From the NCBI GenBank assembly GCA_020057185.1, contig JAGVGK010000025.1, positions 1-35,892 of the forward strand: DNA of 35,892 nt, given 5' to 3'. Below the pieces are notes generated by a model. The model ran no database searches. It was not told the origin of the DNA and was given only the letters and a program-made list of their open reading frames with translations. Positions 16,464 through 23,400 of this stretch are shown here, piece by piece (position 1 is the stretch's first letter; each line of letters begins with the position of its first letter). Position numbers and translations under genes: made by a program. The stretch comes from Minisyncoccota bacterium (GTDB taxonomy: Bacteria > Patescibacteriota > Minisyncoccia > Phycocordibacterales > JACOZG01).

Positions 16464-18503
16464 TTAGATGTCAAGCGTCGCGAGTTTAGCATGTGTTTGG
16501 ATGAAGATTTTGCGGGGTTCGACTTCGTCGCCCATGAGGGTGGTGAAAATGTGATCGGCGGCGGACGCTTCGTTCACCGTCACCTGCCGAAGCACGCGCT
16601 TTTCCGGATCCATCGTCGTCTCCCATAGTTCTTCGGGATTCATTTCACCGAGACCTTTGTAACGTTGAATACTAATTTTGCCTTTCTTCGTCACTGTTTC
16701 GGTTTCTCCTTCTCCTTCTTCTTTTTCTTCCCCGCCAGATTCGAGAAGACCACTGCCTCCAAGCTGTTTAACCACCTTGTCCCGTTCGTCATCCGAATAA
16801 GCGTAGTGGAGCATTTTGCCCTGCTTTAATTTATAGAGTGGCGGTTGGGCAATATAGAGATAACCGCCAGCAATGATCGGTTGAAGATAACGATAAAAAA
16901 GCGTGAGGAGAAGTGTCCGAATATGCGCCCCGTCTACATCGGCATCGGTGGCAATAATAATTTTGTGATAACGAAGCTTATCAATCGCCAAAGTATCGCC
17001 AATGGAAGTGCCAAGCGCAATGATTAGCGATTTAATTTCTTTAAACGCCAGAATTTTATCAAGCCGAGTTTTTTCCACATTCAAAATTTTACCTTTAAGC
17101 GGTAAAATGGCTTGGGTTTGCCGGTCCCGACCTTGTTTGCTCGAACCGCCGGCCGAGTCCCCCTCGACAATAAAAAGTTCGGCGTCTTCCGCTTTCCTCG
17201 TTTGACAATCCGCGAGTTTGCCAGGCAAAGTCATCCCCTCAAGCGCGCCTTTGCGCAAGACACTATCCTTCGCCGCCTTTGCCGCTTTGCGAGCCTCCAG
17301 CGCGAGCAGAACTTTGCCGAGAATTAGTTTGGCTTCATCAGGATTCTCTTCTAAATATTGCGCGAGGGCCTCGCTGAAAACTGTCTCGACTGCCCCGCGC
17401 ACTTCCACATTGCCGAGCTTTGCCTTCGTCTGACCTTCGAATTGCGGATTCTTGAGTTTGACCGAAATCACCGCCACAATTCCCTCGCGCACATCATCGC
17501 CAGTCAAGCTGTCGTCATTCTCTTTAATAAAATTATTCTTCTTACCATAAGAATTGAGCTCGCGCGTCAACGCCGTTCGAAAACCAGTCAAGTGCGTTCC
17601 GCCTTCCGGCGTAATCGTGTTGTTGGTATAACTCACCTCGCGCGGGGTGATGTCATCAATATATTGGAAAGCCACTTCCACATTGACCCCGTTTGATTCC
17701 TTCTCGACATAAAAAACGGACTTGTGAATCGGCTTCTCATTCTGGGTGTGGAAACGGACAAAGGATTGAAGCCCGCCTTCGAAATAGAAAGTCTGCGACG
17801 GTGCAATTAGATCGAGTTCGGTCAGATAGAGCGTCGAATTTTCAAAAATTTTTTGATCTAAATTACGCGCATCAATCGTTCGGATTCGAAGTTTCTTAAC
17901 TAGATAGGCCTGACCGCGAAGATGATTAACCACTCGCTCCCAATCATAAACCAATTCGGAAAAAACTTGGGCATCGGGCTTGAACATCACCACCGTACCG
18001 TGGAGATTCGACGAAGCAATTTTTTTCACCAATGCTTTCCTTACTCCCCGCGCGTATTCTTGGAAATATTGTCCACCGTCTCGATAAACCCAGACGCGCG
18101 TCCACTCCGAGAGCGCGTTCACCACCGACGCGCCGACGCCGTGCAAACCGCCGGCGATATTATAACCCTCACCTTCGAACTTTCCGCCGGCGTGAAGGGT
18201 CGTCATCACCGTCTCGAGCGCCGAGACTTTAGTCTTCTTGTGTATTGAGACGGGGATACCGGCGCCGTTATCGGTAACGCGTACCACACCGTCAGGTAAG
18301 AGCGCCACTTCAATCTCGTCGCAGGCGCCGTTCATCGCCTCATCACGCGAGTTATCAAAAATTTCCACCAACAAATGATGGAGTCCGTCCGCACCTGTCG
18401 AACCAATATACATGCCCGGGCGCTTCCGCACCGGCTCCAGTCCTTCGAGAACTAGAATGTCATCCGCGTCATATTTCCGTTGTTTCTTAACCTCTTTTGG
18501 CAT
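16464..18503 (-). CDS. gyrB: DNA gyrase subunit B
   Basis: 679 aa. This ATPase subunit of gyrase acts with GyrA (not in the window) to introduce negative supercoils. The GHKL ATPase domain has DNSRDEAMNG (about 50-59), VTDNGAGIPV and GGLHGVGASVVNALS (about 117-131). The TOPRIM domain has EGDSAGGSSKQGR and ATDADVDGAHIRTLLLT with the Mg2+ acidic residues. The C-terminus has QRYKGLGEMNPEELWETTMDP, which favours GyrB over ParE. An acidic insert (GEEKEEGEGETE) precedes that tail. A -10 (TAGAAT, 18519-18524) lies 15 nt before the ATG. Divergent from the sigma-region-4 gene. Confidence 0.96.
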   Translation of the reverse strand: MPKEVKKQRKYDADDILVLEGLEPVRKRPGMYIGSTGADGLHHLLVEIFDNSRDEAMNGACDEIEVALLPDGVVRVTDNGAGIPVSIHKKTKVSALETVMTTLHAGGKFEGEGYNIAGGLHGVGASVVNALSEWTRVWVYRDGGQYFQEYARGVRKALVKKIASSNLHGTVVMFKPDAQVFSELVYDWERVVNHLRGQAYLVKKLRIRTIDARNLDQKIFENSTLYLTELDLIAPSQTFYFEGGLQSFVRFHTQNEKPIHKSVFYVEKESNGVNVEVAFQYIDDITPREVSYTNNTITPEGGTHLTGFRTALTRELNSYGKKNNFIKENDDSLTGDDVREGIVAVISVKLKNPQFEGQTKAKLGNVEVRGAVETVFSEALAQYLEENPDEAKLILGKVLLALEARKAAKAAKDSVLRKGALEGMTLPGKLADCQTRKAEDAELFIVEGDSAGGSSKQGRDRQTQAILPLKGKILNVEKTRLDKILAFKEIKSLIIALGTSIGDTLAIDKLRYHKIIIATDADVDGAHIRTLLLTLFYRYLQPIIAGGYLYIAQPPLYKLKQGKMLHYAYSDDERDKVVKQLGGSGLLESGGEEKEEGEGETETVTKKGKISIQRYKGLGEMNPEELWETTMDPEKRVLRQVTVNEASAADHIFTTLMGDEVEPRKIFIQTHAKLATLDI

Positions 18504-18548
18504 TGTTTATGATGTCTAATTCTACCATTTTTCCACCCCTCCATACAC

Positions 18549-18577
18549 TTGACAACAAAACTCGAATATGCTAGCCT
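18549..18577 (+). promoter_or_regulatory. canonical promoter of the sigma-region-4 gene
   Basis: Perfect -35 TTGACA (18549-18554), 17-nt spacer, extended -10 TGCTAGCCT. The predicted start near 18584 leaves a leader of about 54 nt. The leader holds a short ORF at 18586-18612 (eight codons, MVGAADQF) before the Shine-Dalgarno. Confidence 0.75.
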
Positions 18578-18637
18578 AAAGGCGGATGGTTGGCGCGGCT
18601 GACCAATTTTGAACAACAAGAAATAGGAGATAACTGC

Positions 18638-18949
18638 ATGAGATCCGAGAGAAAAACGAAGCAAATCACAAATCAACAGGAGAGAATGTCGAACCTTGTT
18701 GATCTGAAGTCTGAAGATCCCATCGAAGCAGTCATCAGGGCATTGGACCTTTGTGCCCCAATTCAAGAATGTCTCAAGCTCTTGACTTATCGGGAGCGCG
18801 AGACCATCAGACTACGCTTTGGTATCGAGGATGGTTACACTCATACCGGCGAAGAGATTGGCAAGCTACTTGGAGTGACTCGCGAAAGAGTCAGGCAACT
18901 AGAGGCGAAGGCTATCAGAAAACTGTGGGGTTTCCTTGCTTCTCGTTGA
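18638..18949 (+). CDS. free-standing sigma-70 region 4 protein
   Basis: 103 aa. The C-terminal 60 residues match sigma-70 region 4 ([18 protein letters not shown], then the helix-turn-helix [21 protein letters not shown]), which contacts the -35 element. Regions 1-3 are absent: the N-terminal 40 residues are polar and unlike region 2, so it cannot act as a complete sigma factor. Likely a small DNA-binding regulator or anti-/co-sigma type protein (inference). I chose the ATG at 18638 because AGGAGA lies 7 nt before it; the open frame extends up to a TTG at 18590. A canonical promoter and a strong terminator make it a one-gene unit. Confidence 0.8.
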   Translation: MRSERKTKQITNQQERMSNLVDLKSEDPIEAVIRALDLCAPIQECLKLLTYRERETIRLRFGIEDGYTHTGEEIGKLLGVTRERVRQLEAKAIRKLWGFLASR

Positions 18950-18982
18950 GACTTACTGAACCACGAATGCACGTCCGAAACC

Positions 18983-19031
18983 ACGCCACTGCGCCACTCT
19001 CACGAGTTGCCGGTGGCGTTTTTTTATTTTT
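18983..19031 (+). terminator. terminator behind the sigma-region-4 gene
   Basis: ACGCCAC/GTGGCGT stem followed by seven T and further T-rich sequence. Confidence 0.85.
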
Positions 19032-19047
19032 CAAAAACAAAAAAGCA

Positions 19048-19087
19048 AATATACCATAACGCCACGATCGTGTAATTACGGTATAAT
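19048..19087. repeat. 40-bp mirror-symmetric element, copy C
   Basis: CACGATCGTG (19063-19072) has TATAAT 9 nt downstream on the plus strand (19082-19087) and TATATT 9 nt downstream on the minus strand (19053-19048). It is a near-identical direct repeat of copy D (offset 647), and the two bracket the PaaX-like gene. It lies between two convergent 3' ends. Confidence 0.85.
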
Positions 19088-19105
19088 TTAGTTAAACCAA
19101 ATTAT

Positions 19106-19687
19106 TCAAGATTCGAGTTGGAAATGTAATTTTAATTCTGCTTCGTTGGTCGGATTTAATAATTCGCCGTAACGGACAAAAGGGCGAAGTTCGAAAAATT
19201 CGACAATAAAATCAATTTGATCGCGACAAGGGTAAGGGTAAACAAAAACTGATTTCTGCCATTCATAAAAACCAAGTTCGCGAAGTTTGAGTCGAAGAGC
19301 ATCTCGACCGCGACGCTTCTTCTCTGGCACATCAAAAAACACTAGGTGCCATCGCCCGTCCCAACGAGTTGGTTTAGAAATGGTGAGATTATCAATATTG
19401 GCTTGAATAACTCTTCTCTGCCCCGCTTCGGTTAAAACAATTTTAATGGAACCATCTTGATGTTCCCGATATTCTATCAACCGACCATATTTAAATTCGT
19501 TCAAAACACGATACAGATACTGGCGATCAATTTTCTTCCATTCTCTAGCCATAGAACGAATAATAAAACTCTGTTTACTAACCGATCGTGTCATACTTAA
19601 AGTTATTCCCGCTTCTAAAAGCAATAAAATTTTCTGCTTACGCGGACTACGCCAAACCTGTGTTCCTTTAGTTTTAATTCTAGCCAT
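19106..19687 (-). CDS. PaaX/Cas2-like transcriptional regulator
   Basis: 193 aa from the ATG at 19687. The N-terminal half resembles a winged-helix PaaX-type domain (about 10-95: helix-rich, then LYRVLNEFKYGRLIEYREH-like wing). The C-terminal half (about 100-190), starting WDGRWHLVFFDVPEKKRRGR and continuing LRELGFYEWQKSVFVYPYP, is the ferredoxin-like fold shared by PaaX and Cas2. No cas1 or CRISPR array is present, so a regulatory role is more likely. The open frame extends to 19744, but the -10 TATAAT of element D lies 7 nt before 19687, giving a leaderless mRNA. Elements C and D lie on either side. Probable DNA-binding repressor; target unknown. Confidence 0.75.
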   Translation of the reverse strand: MARIKTKGTQVWRSPRKQKILLLLEAGITLSMTRSVSKQSFIIRSMAREWKKIDRQYLYRVLNEFKYGRLIEYREHQDGSIKIVLTEAGQRRVIQANIDNLTISKPTRWDGRWHLVFFDVPEKKRRGRDALRLKLRELGFYEWQKSVFVYPYPCRDQIDFIVEFFELRPFVRYGELLNPTNEAELKLHFQLES

Positions 19688-19694
19688 AAAGCTA

Positions 19695-19734
19695 ATTATA
19701 CTATAACGCCACGATCGTGTAAGTACCGTATAAT
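19695..19734. repeat. 40-bp mirror-symmetric element, copy D, promoter of the PaaX-like gene
   Basis: CACGATCGTG (19710-19719) with perfect TATAAT 9 nt away on both strands (19729-19734 plus; 19700-19695 minus). The minus TATAAT is the -10 of the PaaX-like gene, so the palindrome sits in its promoter spacer, a typical operator position. Confidence 0.85.
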
Positions 19735-19747
19735 CTAAAAACACAAA

Positions 19748-19779
19748 TAAAAGCCCCGGGCGAGTGGCGCGGGGCTTAA
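19748..19779 (-). terminator. terminator overlapping the stop codon of the 19776 gene
   Basis: AAGCCCCG/CGGGGCTT stem; on the minus strand it is followed by TTTTATTTG. It ends transcription ahead of element D. Confidence 0.85.
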
Positions 19780-20372
19780 ACGATCATAAGGACAACAACA
19801 TCATCGGGTCCGAAAGACTCGGTCAACTTCCGAGAACGCGAGCTTAAACGATCGTCAAGAAGATAAAGACCGCGAACCCGTTCAAACATATTCTCGTCAC
19901 GATAGGTCGTGCCGGGAAACCAAATGTTACGGTTTTTGTTGCCCCTTAACCACTCCAACCAAGAGATAGGTAAATATCTGGGATGTCGCCGGGCCCAATC
20001 AAGGATACAAGCATTGGCCGCGTGCCGATCTCTAATCCATTTAATTAGCTTCCTGACGAGGACTCGTTTACCGCTCTCTTGAATCTCCGACTGATAGAGT
20101 TCAAATTCAGTCGGGTTCCAAACCCATGGTTTTAAACTTCGATTATGTCTACATTTTTCTAAACCATGAACTGAACAGGGATCAAGGTCTGTTTTGATTA
20201 TCAGATCAATCTCTACAATTTCCCTAATTCCCTCCAACGCTTCACGGACTAAGCACAGGAAACACGGATCGAGCAAGCGCGCGGCGTGTTCAGTGGTAAA
20301 GCCGGCTCTTTCCATGGCTCGCTGTAGTTGCAAGAGATATTCAAGTTCGAGTTTTAGTTTATCATCGCTCAT
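19776..20372 (-). CDS. unknown soluble protein
   Basis: I do not recognise this 198-aa protein. It has no signal peptide or membrane segment. It is rich in Arg, Leu and Trp, with scattered Cys (DPCFLC near 36; DPCSVHGLEKC near 64) that could bind metal but follow no pattern I know. The C-terminus ends in a hydrophobic strand (PDDVVVLMIV). A perfect Shine-Dalgarno (AAGGAGG, 5-6 nt before the ATG) contrasts with the leaderless core genes around it and suggests a different expression mode, perhaps recent acquisition. It has its own terminator. It lies upstream of the PaaX-like gene on the same strand. Confidence 0.65.
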   Translation of the reverse strand: MSDDKLKLELEYLLQLQRAMERAGFTTEHAARLLDPCFLCLVREALEGIREIVEIDLIIKTDLDPCSVHGLEKCRHNRSLKPWVWNPTEFELYQSEIQESGKRVLVRKLIKWIRDRHAANACILDWARRHPRYLPISWLEWLRGNKNRNIWFPGTTYRDENMFERVRGLYLLDDRLSSRSRKLTESFGPDDVVVLMIV

Positions 20373-20467
20373 CCGATCCTCCTTTCTTGTTTGTTTTGTA
20401 AATGTTCTGTTTGTTCAAAAGCTAAACCAACCCTAGCAAATTACTTCCTAAATGGCAATTTTATGTT

Positions 20468-20473
20468 TACAAT
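20468..20473 (+). promoter_or_regulatory. -10 of the PheRS gene (leaderless)
   Basis: TACAAT, 6 nt before the ATG at 20480. The intervening GAGGG is too close to the ATG to act as a Shine-Dalgarno. Confidence 0.6.
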
Positions 20474-20479
20474 AGAGGG

Positions 20480-21625
20480 ATGGTTGAATATGTGATCTCA
20501 CTTGACGAAGAGAAGCGCTTATTGGCGAAATTAGCCCAACGCGGAGACACCGAGGCCGAACGCCTTCGGCGCTTCCTTAATTTGCCCGACCTCTCGCGCG
20601 CGCCCGACAGTCCCCTTCACGCGATTGTCGAGCAAGTGAAGAATTTGCCTCTCTTCAAAAACTTCGACCTGATCACCATTCCCGAAATTGTTTCCGCCAA
20701 AATTAGTTTCGATTTATTTAATTTCGCTCCGGATCATCCGGCGCGCAGTCATTCCGATACTTACTATCTTGATGAAGAAAATATTTTGCGGACTCACGAC
20801 ACAGTGATGTGGTATTACTATCTCAATCATCCCGAAATTAAGAAAAAAATTGTTGCCCAAGAATCACTCGGCGTCCTCTGCTACGGTAAAGTTTATCGCA
20901 AAGACGAAATTGATCGTCGCCATTTGAATGTCTTTCATCAGATGGGCGGATTATATTTAGTCCCCGATTCGCACCCCACTCTAACGATTGACGATTTGAA
21001 GAAAGTGCTGATCGATATTACTCAAAATCTTTTCGGCTCAAAAATTAATCTTCGTTTCAACCCCGACACCTTCCCCTACACTGATCCGAGTTTGGAAGTG
21101 GAAGTGAATCCGCCAGCCGGCGGAAATAAACAATGGATTGAAATTTTGGGTGGCGGACTGCCAAGAAAAGAAGTGCTGGCGAACTTCGGTGTCCATGGTT
21201 ATCACGGCTGGGCGTTCGGCTTCGGCCTCGAACGGCTCGCGATTTTGAGTCTGGATTTGCCGGACATTCGACTGCTCTGGTCAGCCGATCCGCGAGTGAA
21301 GAAACAATTGAAATTGGGCCACCAATATCAAGCGGTTTCTAAATATCCGCCAATCACGCGCGATATCTCGTTCATCGTGCCTAACTCGTTCATCCCGAAT
21401 AATTATTTTGATTTAATTCGTGATCTCGGTGGTGATTTAGTCGAGGAAGTGACGCTCTTAGATAAATACGAGAACGCCACCAAGTTCGGCGCGGAAAAAA
21501 TAAGTTATACCTATCGAATTATTTACCGCCATCTCGATCGAACTCTGACTAACGAAGAAATCAACAGCTTGGACGAAAAAATCCGCGCCCGCACCGCGAG
21601 CGACTTCTTGGCCGTTCTCCGTTGA
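20480..21625 (+). CDS. pheS: single-chain phenylalanyl-tRNA synthetase (mitochondrial type)
   Basis: 381 aa. It charges tRNA-Phe. The catalytic core has class II motifs: DHPARSHSDTYYL (motif 1 region), GKVYRKDEIDRRHLNVFHQ (motif 2, about 137-155) and GWAFGFGLERLAILSLDLPD (motif 3, about 242-261). After DIRLLWSADPRV the chain continues into a C-terminal FDX-ACB domain (about 285-381: KYPPITRDISFIVP, GGDLVEEVTLLDKY, YRIIYRHLDRTLTNEEI). In ordinary bacteria that domain ends the beta subunit PheT, whereas this architecture matches the monomeric mitochondrial enzyme. No pheT is nearby. A palindromic insert reads PPAGG inside the core. Ends with TGA; the convergent tRNA-Thr begins at the next base. 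Confidence 0.88.
   Translation: MVEYVISLDEEKRLLAKLAQRGDTEAERLRRFLNLPDLSRAPDSPLHAIVEQVKNLPLFKNFDLITIPEIVSAKISFDLFNFAPDHPARSHSDTYYLDEENILRTHDTVMWYYYLNHPEIKKKIVAQESLGVLCYGKVYRKDEIDRRHLNVFHQMGGLYLVPDSHPTLTIDDLKKVLIDITQNLFGSKINLRFNPDTFPYTDPSLEVEVNPPAGGNKQWIEILGGGLPRKEVLANFGVHGYHGWAFGFGLERLAILSLDLPDIRLLWSADPRVKKQLKLGHQYQAVSKYPPITRDISFIVPNSFIPNNYFDLIRDLGGDLVEEVTLLDKYENATKFGAEKISYTYRIIYRHLDRTLTNEEINSLDEKIRARTASDFLAVLR
21109..21124. repeat. in-frame palindrome in the PheRS gene
   Basis: TCCGCCAGCCGGCGGA differs by one base from the palindrome in rnhB (11158-11173) and is read in the same frame, giving PPAGG. It lies in a loop just before QWIEILGGG. Confidence 0.8.
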
Positions 21626-21698
21626 AGCCAGCGGTCGGGCTTGAACCGACGACCTACGGTTTACAAAACCGTTGCTCTACCAACTGAGCTACGCTGGC
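21626..21698 (-). tRNA. tRNA-Thr (anticodon TGT)
   Basis: The acceptor stem GCCAGCG/CGCTGGC is fully paired. The D arm starts GCTCAGTTGGTAGAGC. The anticodon stem ACGGT/ACCGT encloses the loop TTTGTAA with anticodon TGT. The T arm contains GGTTCAAGC. The discriminator is T and no CCA is encoded. The gene starts one base after the PheRS stop codon on the opposite strand. A broken copy of its 5' half lies just upstream (21718-21799). Confidence 0.95.
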
Positions 21699-21717
21699 AC
21701 ATCTACATTCTATAACA

Positions 21718-21799
21718 TAAATCACAAAATCGTTGCGTTACCACTAAGTCCCGACGCTTCGGTCGGGAGGCCGACTAATACGTCGGCCCTACGCTGGCG
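21718..21799 (-). pseudogene. tRNA-Thr 5'-half remnant interrupted by two hairpins
   Basis: On the minus strand CGCCAGCGTAG (21799-21789) matches the tRNA-Thr 5' end. After an interruption, CTTAGTGGTAACGCAACG and ATTTTGTG match its D arm and anticodon region. The interruption holds two perfect hairpins: GGCCGAC-N6-GTCGGCC (21769-21788) and TCCCGAC-N6-GTCGGGA (21749-21768). The 3' half is missing and the anticodon stem no longer pairs, so it cannot make a tRNA. Confidence 0.75.
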
Positions 21800-21808
21800 A
21801 GTTTCTAA

Positions 21809-22210
21809 CTAACGAATATCCGCCCGACGAACCATCTCCTCTTTATAATCTTTAATTTGCTCGAGAAAAAAGGAGACTGAACCGCGATGGCGATCACTGG
21901 GTGTCTGCCCGCGACCGCGAACCGCGTCAATAAGTAAGGCGAAACGTTTTTCGATTCGAGTTAAAACCATGCGTCCCAATGACGCGAGCGTGTGCAAAGC
22001 CACCAAAAAGCGAATGGACAAATATTTAACGATGTAACGAACCGCCGTAATCAAGCTGTGAGCGGTGGTGGTAATGACCGGTTCTAGAATCTCACTCGTC
22101 GATCGAGAAGCAACAGAGAGATTGGTCAGGCGTTGACCTTCAATAATAATTAAACCAAGCATCGCGAGCGAGCTACCGACAATTAGAATAATAGAAATTA
22201 TAAATAACAT
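21809..22210 (-). CDS. small single-pass membrane protein, unknown
   Basis: 133 aa, not recognised. An N-terminal hydrophobic helix (about 1-25: FIISIILIVGSSLAMLGLIII) acts as a membrane anchor or uncleaved signal. The remainder is basic and helical (IEKRFALLIDAVRGRGQ; FFLEQIKDYKEEMVRR), so it is probably cytoplasmic. It begins 6 bp after tsf on the same strand and is probably co-transcribed with rpsB-tsf. No known domain can be seen. Confidence 0.6.
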   Translation of the reverse strand: MLFIISIILIVGSSLAMLGLIIIEGQRLTNLSVASRSTSEILEPVITTTAHSLITAVRYIVKYLSIRFLVALHTLASLGRMVLTRIEKRFALLIDAVRGRGQTPSDRHRGSVSFFLEQIKDYKEEMVRRADIR

Positions 22211-22216
22211 AAAATT

Positions 22217-22678
22217 TTAAACATCTGCCCGCGCATCGAGACGATGCCACGCGCCAATCTCGATGCGTTCACCGAACTTCTGAATCGCGCTCTTGATTAA
22301 ATCGGCAACAGTTTGATTAGGATCTTTGACAAATGGTTGAGCCAGAAGTTCGGTGACATCCTGCGGTCCCATGGCCGCAACATGCATTGCTAAATCATCG
22401 GCGAGTAAACGGAAATCTTTATTCTTGGCGACAAAATCCGTTTCGGATTGAAGCTCGAGTAAGGCGCCAAGCGTACCGGTGGAATGAACATAAGCGCTCA
22501 CCGCACCCGCCCCCAGCGTCCGCGACGCCTTCTTGCCAGCGATCTGTTCACCCGCCGCCTTCAGCCAGTCGATCGCCTTATCTTCATCCCCCGCCACCGC
22601 CTCGAGCGCTCGTTTGCATTCAGCAATCGAGATGCCCGTTCGATCACGAAGTGATTTAATTTGTTTGGCGGAAATCAT
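22217..22678 (-). CDS. tsf: elongation factor Ts, short form
   Basis: 153 aa. This is the nucleotide exchange factor of EF-Tu. The N-terminal UBA-like domain has IKSLRDRTGISIAECKRAL (about 7-25). The core holds ETDFVAKN (about 79-86), whose TDF residues insert into EF-Tu. E. coli EF-Ts has 283 aa; this form keeps only one core subdomain, as in the short Thermus type. Its ATG overlaps the rpsB TGA (ATGA), so translation is coupled to rpsB. Confidence 0.95.
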   Translation of the reverse strand: MISAKQIKSLRDRTGISIAECKRALEAVAGDEDKAIDWLKAAGEQIAGKKASRTLGAGAVSAYVHSTGTLGALLELQSETDFVAKNKDFRLLADDLAMHVAAMGPQDVTELLAQPFVKDPNQTVADLIKSAIQKFGERIEIGAWHRLDARADV

Positions 22679-23400
22679 AGAGGTAATACTGGCGCTGGTG
22701 TCTCAGCGAGTACTTTGCCTGATTCATAAGCCACAGCTAAAGCTTCAACAAAATATTCAATACTCGACACACTATTGTCATTACCCACAATTGGATAATC
22801 AACTAAATTTAAGTTGCAATCGGTGCTCGAGACACTCACGACTGGCACGCCGACTCGGCGCGCTTCGGCAACCGCGATTTCTTCGGCGTCAGAATCGATG
22901 ACAAAAACGGCGCCAGGCAGTTTGGTTAGAGACACGAGACTAGCAAAATATCGTTCCAAATCTTGGATCTCCTTATCCAATTTCGCGCGTTCTCGTTTGG
23001 TGTAAATTTTGAAACCGCCACTAGCGCTCTCGCTCTTCAACGCCTCAAGCCGATCAATCCGCCGACGGATCTCGGTAAAATTCGTGAGCGTTCCACCGAT
23101 CCACCGCGTAGTAACATAAGGCATACCAATTCGGCGCGCCACCCGCTCCACCGCCGACGACGCTTCGGGCTTCGTCCCCACCAGTAATAATTGCTTCCCG
23201 CTCTGGCCAATTTCTTTAAGGAAATCTTTCGCTTTCTCTAACGCCAAAATCGTCTGATCGAGATCAATAATCGTCGCTTTATTTTTAAAACCGTAAATAT
23301 ACGGCTTCACCGACGAGTGTCGGCGCGACCGCGAGTAACCATAATGCGCCCCGCGCGCAAAAAGCTCTTCAATCTCCGGCGATTCAACCTTATTTATCAT
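22675..23400 (-). CDS. rpsB: 30S ribosomal protein S2
   Basis: 241 aa. S2 joins late in 30S assembly. Family motifs: [23 protein letters not shown]-type N-terminus, [41 protein letters not shown] and [14 protein letters not shown]. The frame is open to 23490, but the ATG at 23400 gives the normal N-terminus, overlaps the prfA TGA by 4 bp (ATGA), and has a -10 (TATACT, 23408-23413) 7 nt before it inside the prfA tail. It is thus likely expressed both with prfA and from its own leaderless promoter. Confidence 0.95.
   Translation of the reverse strand: MINKVESPEIEELFARGAHYGYSRSRRHSSVKPYIYGFKNKATIIDLDQTILALEKAKDFLKEIGQSGKQLLLVGTKPEASSAVERVARRIGMPYVTTRWIGGTLTNFTEIRRRIDRLEALKSESASGGFKIYTKRERAKLDKEIQDLERYFASLVSLTKLPGAVFVIDSDAEEIAVAEARRVGVPVVSVSSTDCNLNLVDYPIVGNDNSVSSIEYFVEALAVAYESGKVLAETPAPVLPL

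Noticed and set aside
19048-19734. Two repeats around a Cas2-like protein as a CRISPR remnant
   Set aside because: Only two repeats 647 bp apart, no spacers of regular length, no cas1, and the protein has a PaaX-type N-terminal domain absent from Cas2.
20480-21625. Ordinary PheS alpha subunit
   Set aside because: The C-terminal 95 residues are a clear FDX-ACB domain, which alpha subunits lack, and no beta-subunit gene follows.
20480-23400. Recoding of UGA as an amino acid, known in some related lineages
   Set aside because: pheS, rpsB and prfA end at TGA at the expected family length, with overlapping or abutting next genes; RF1 motifs are standard.
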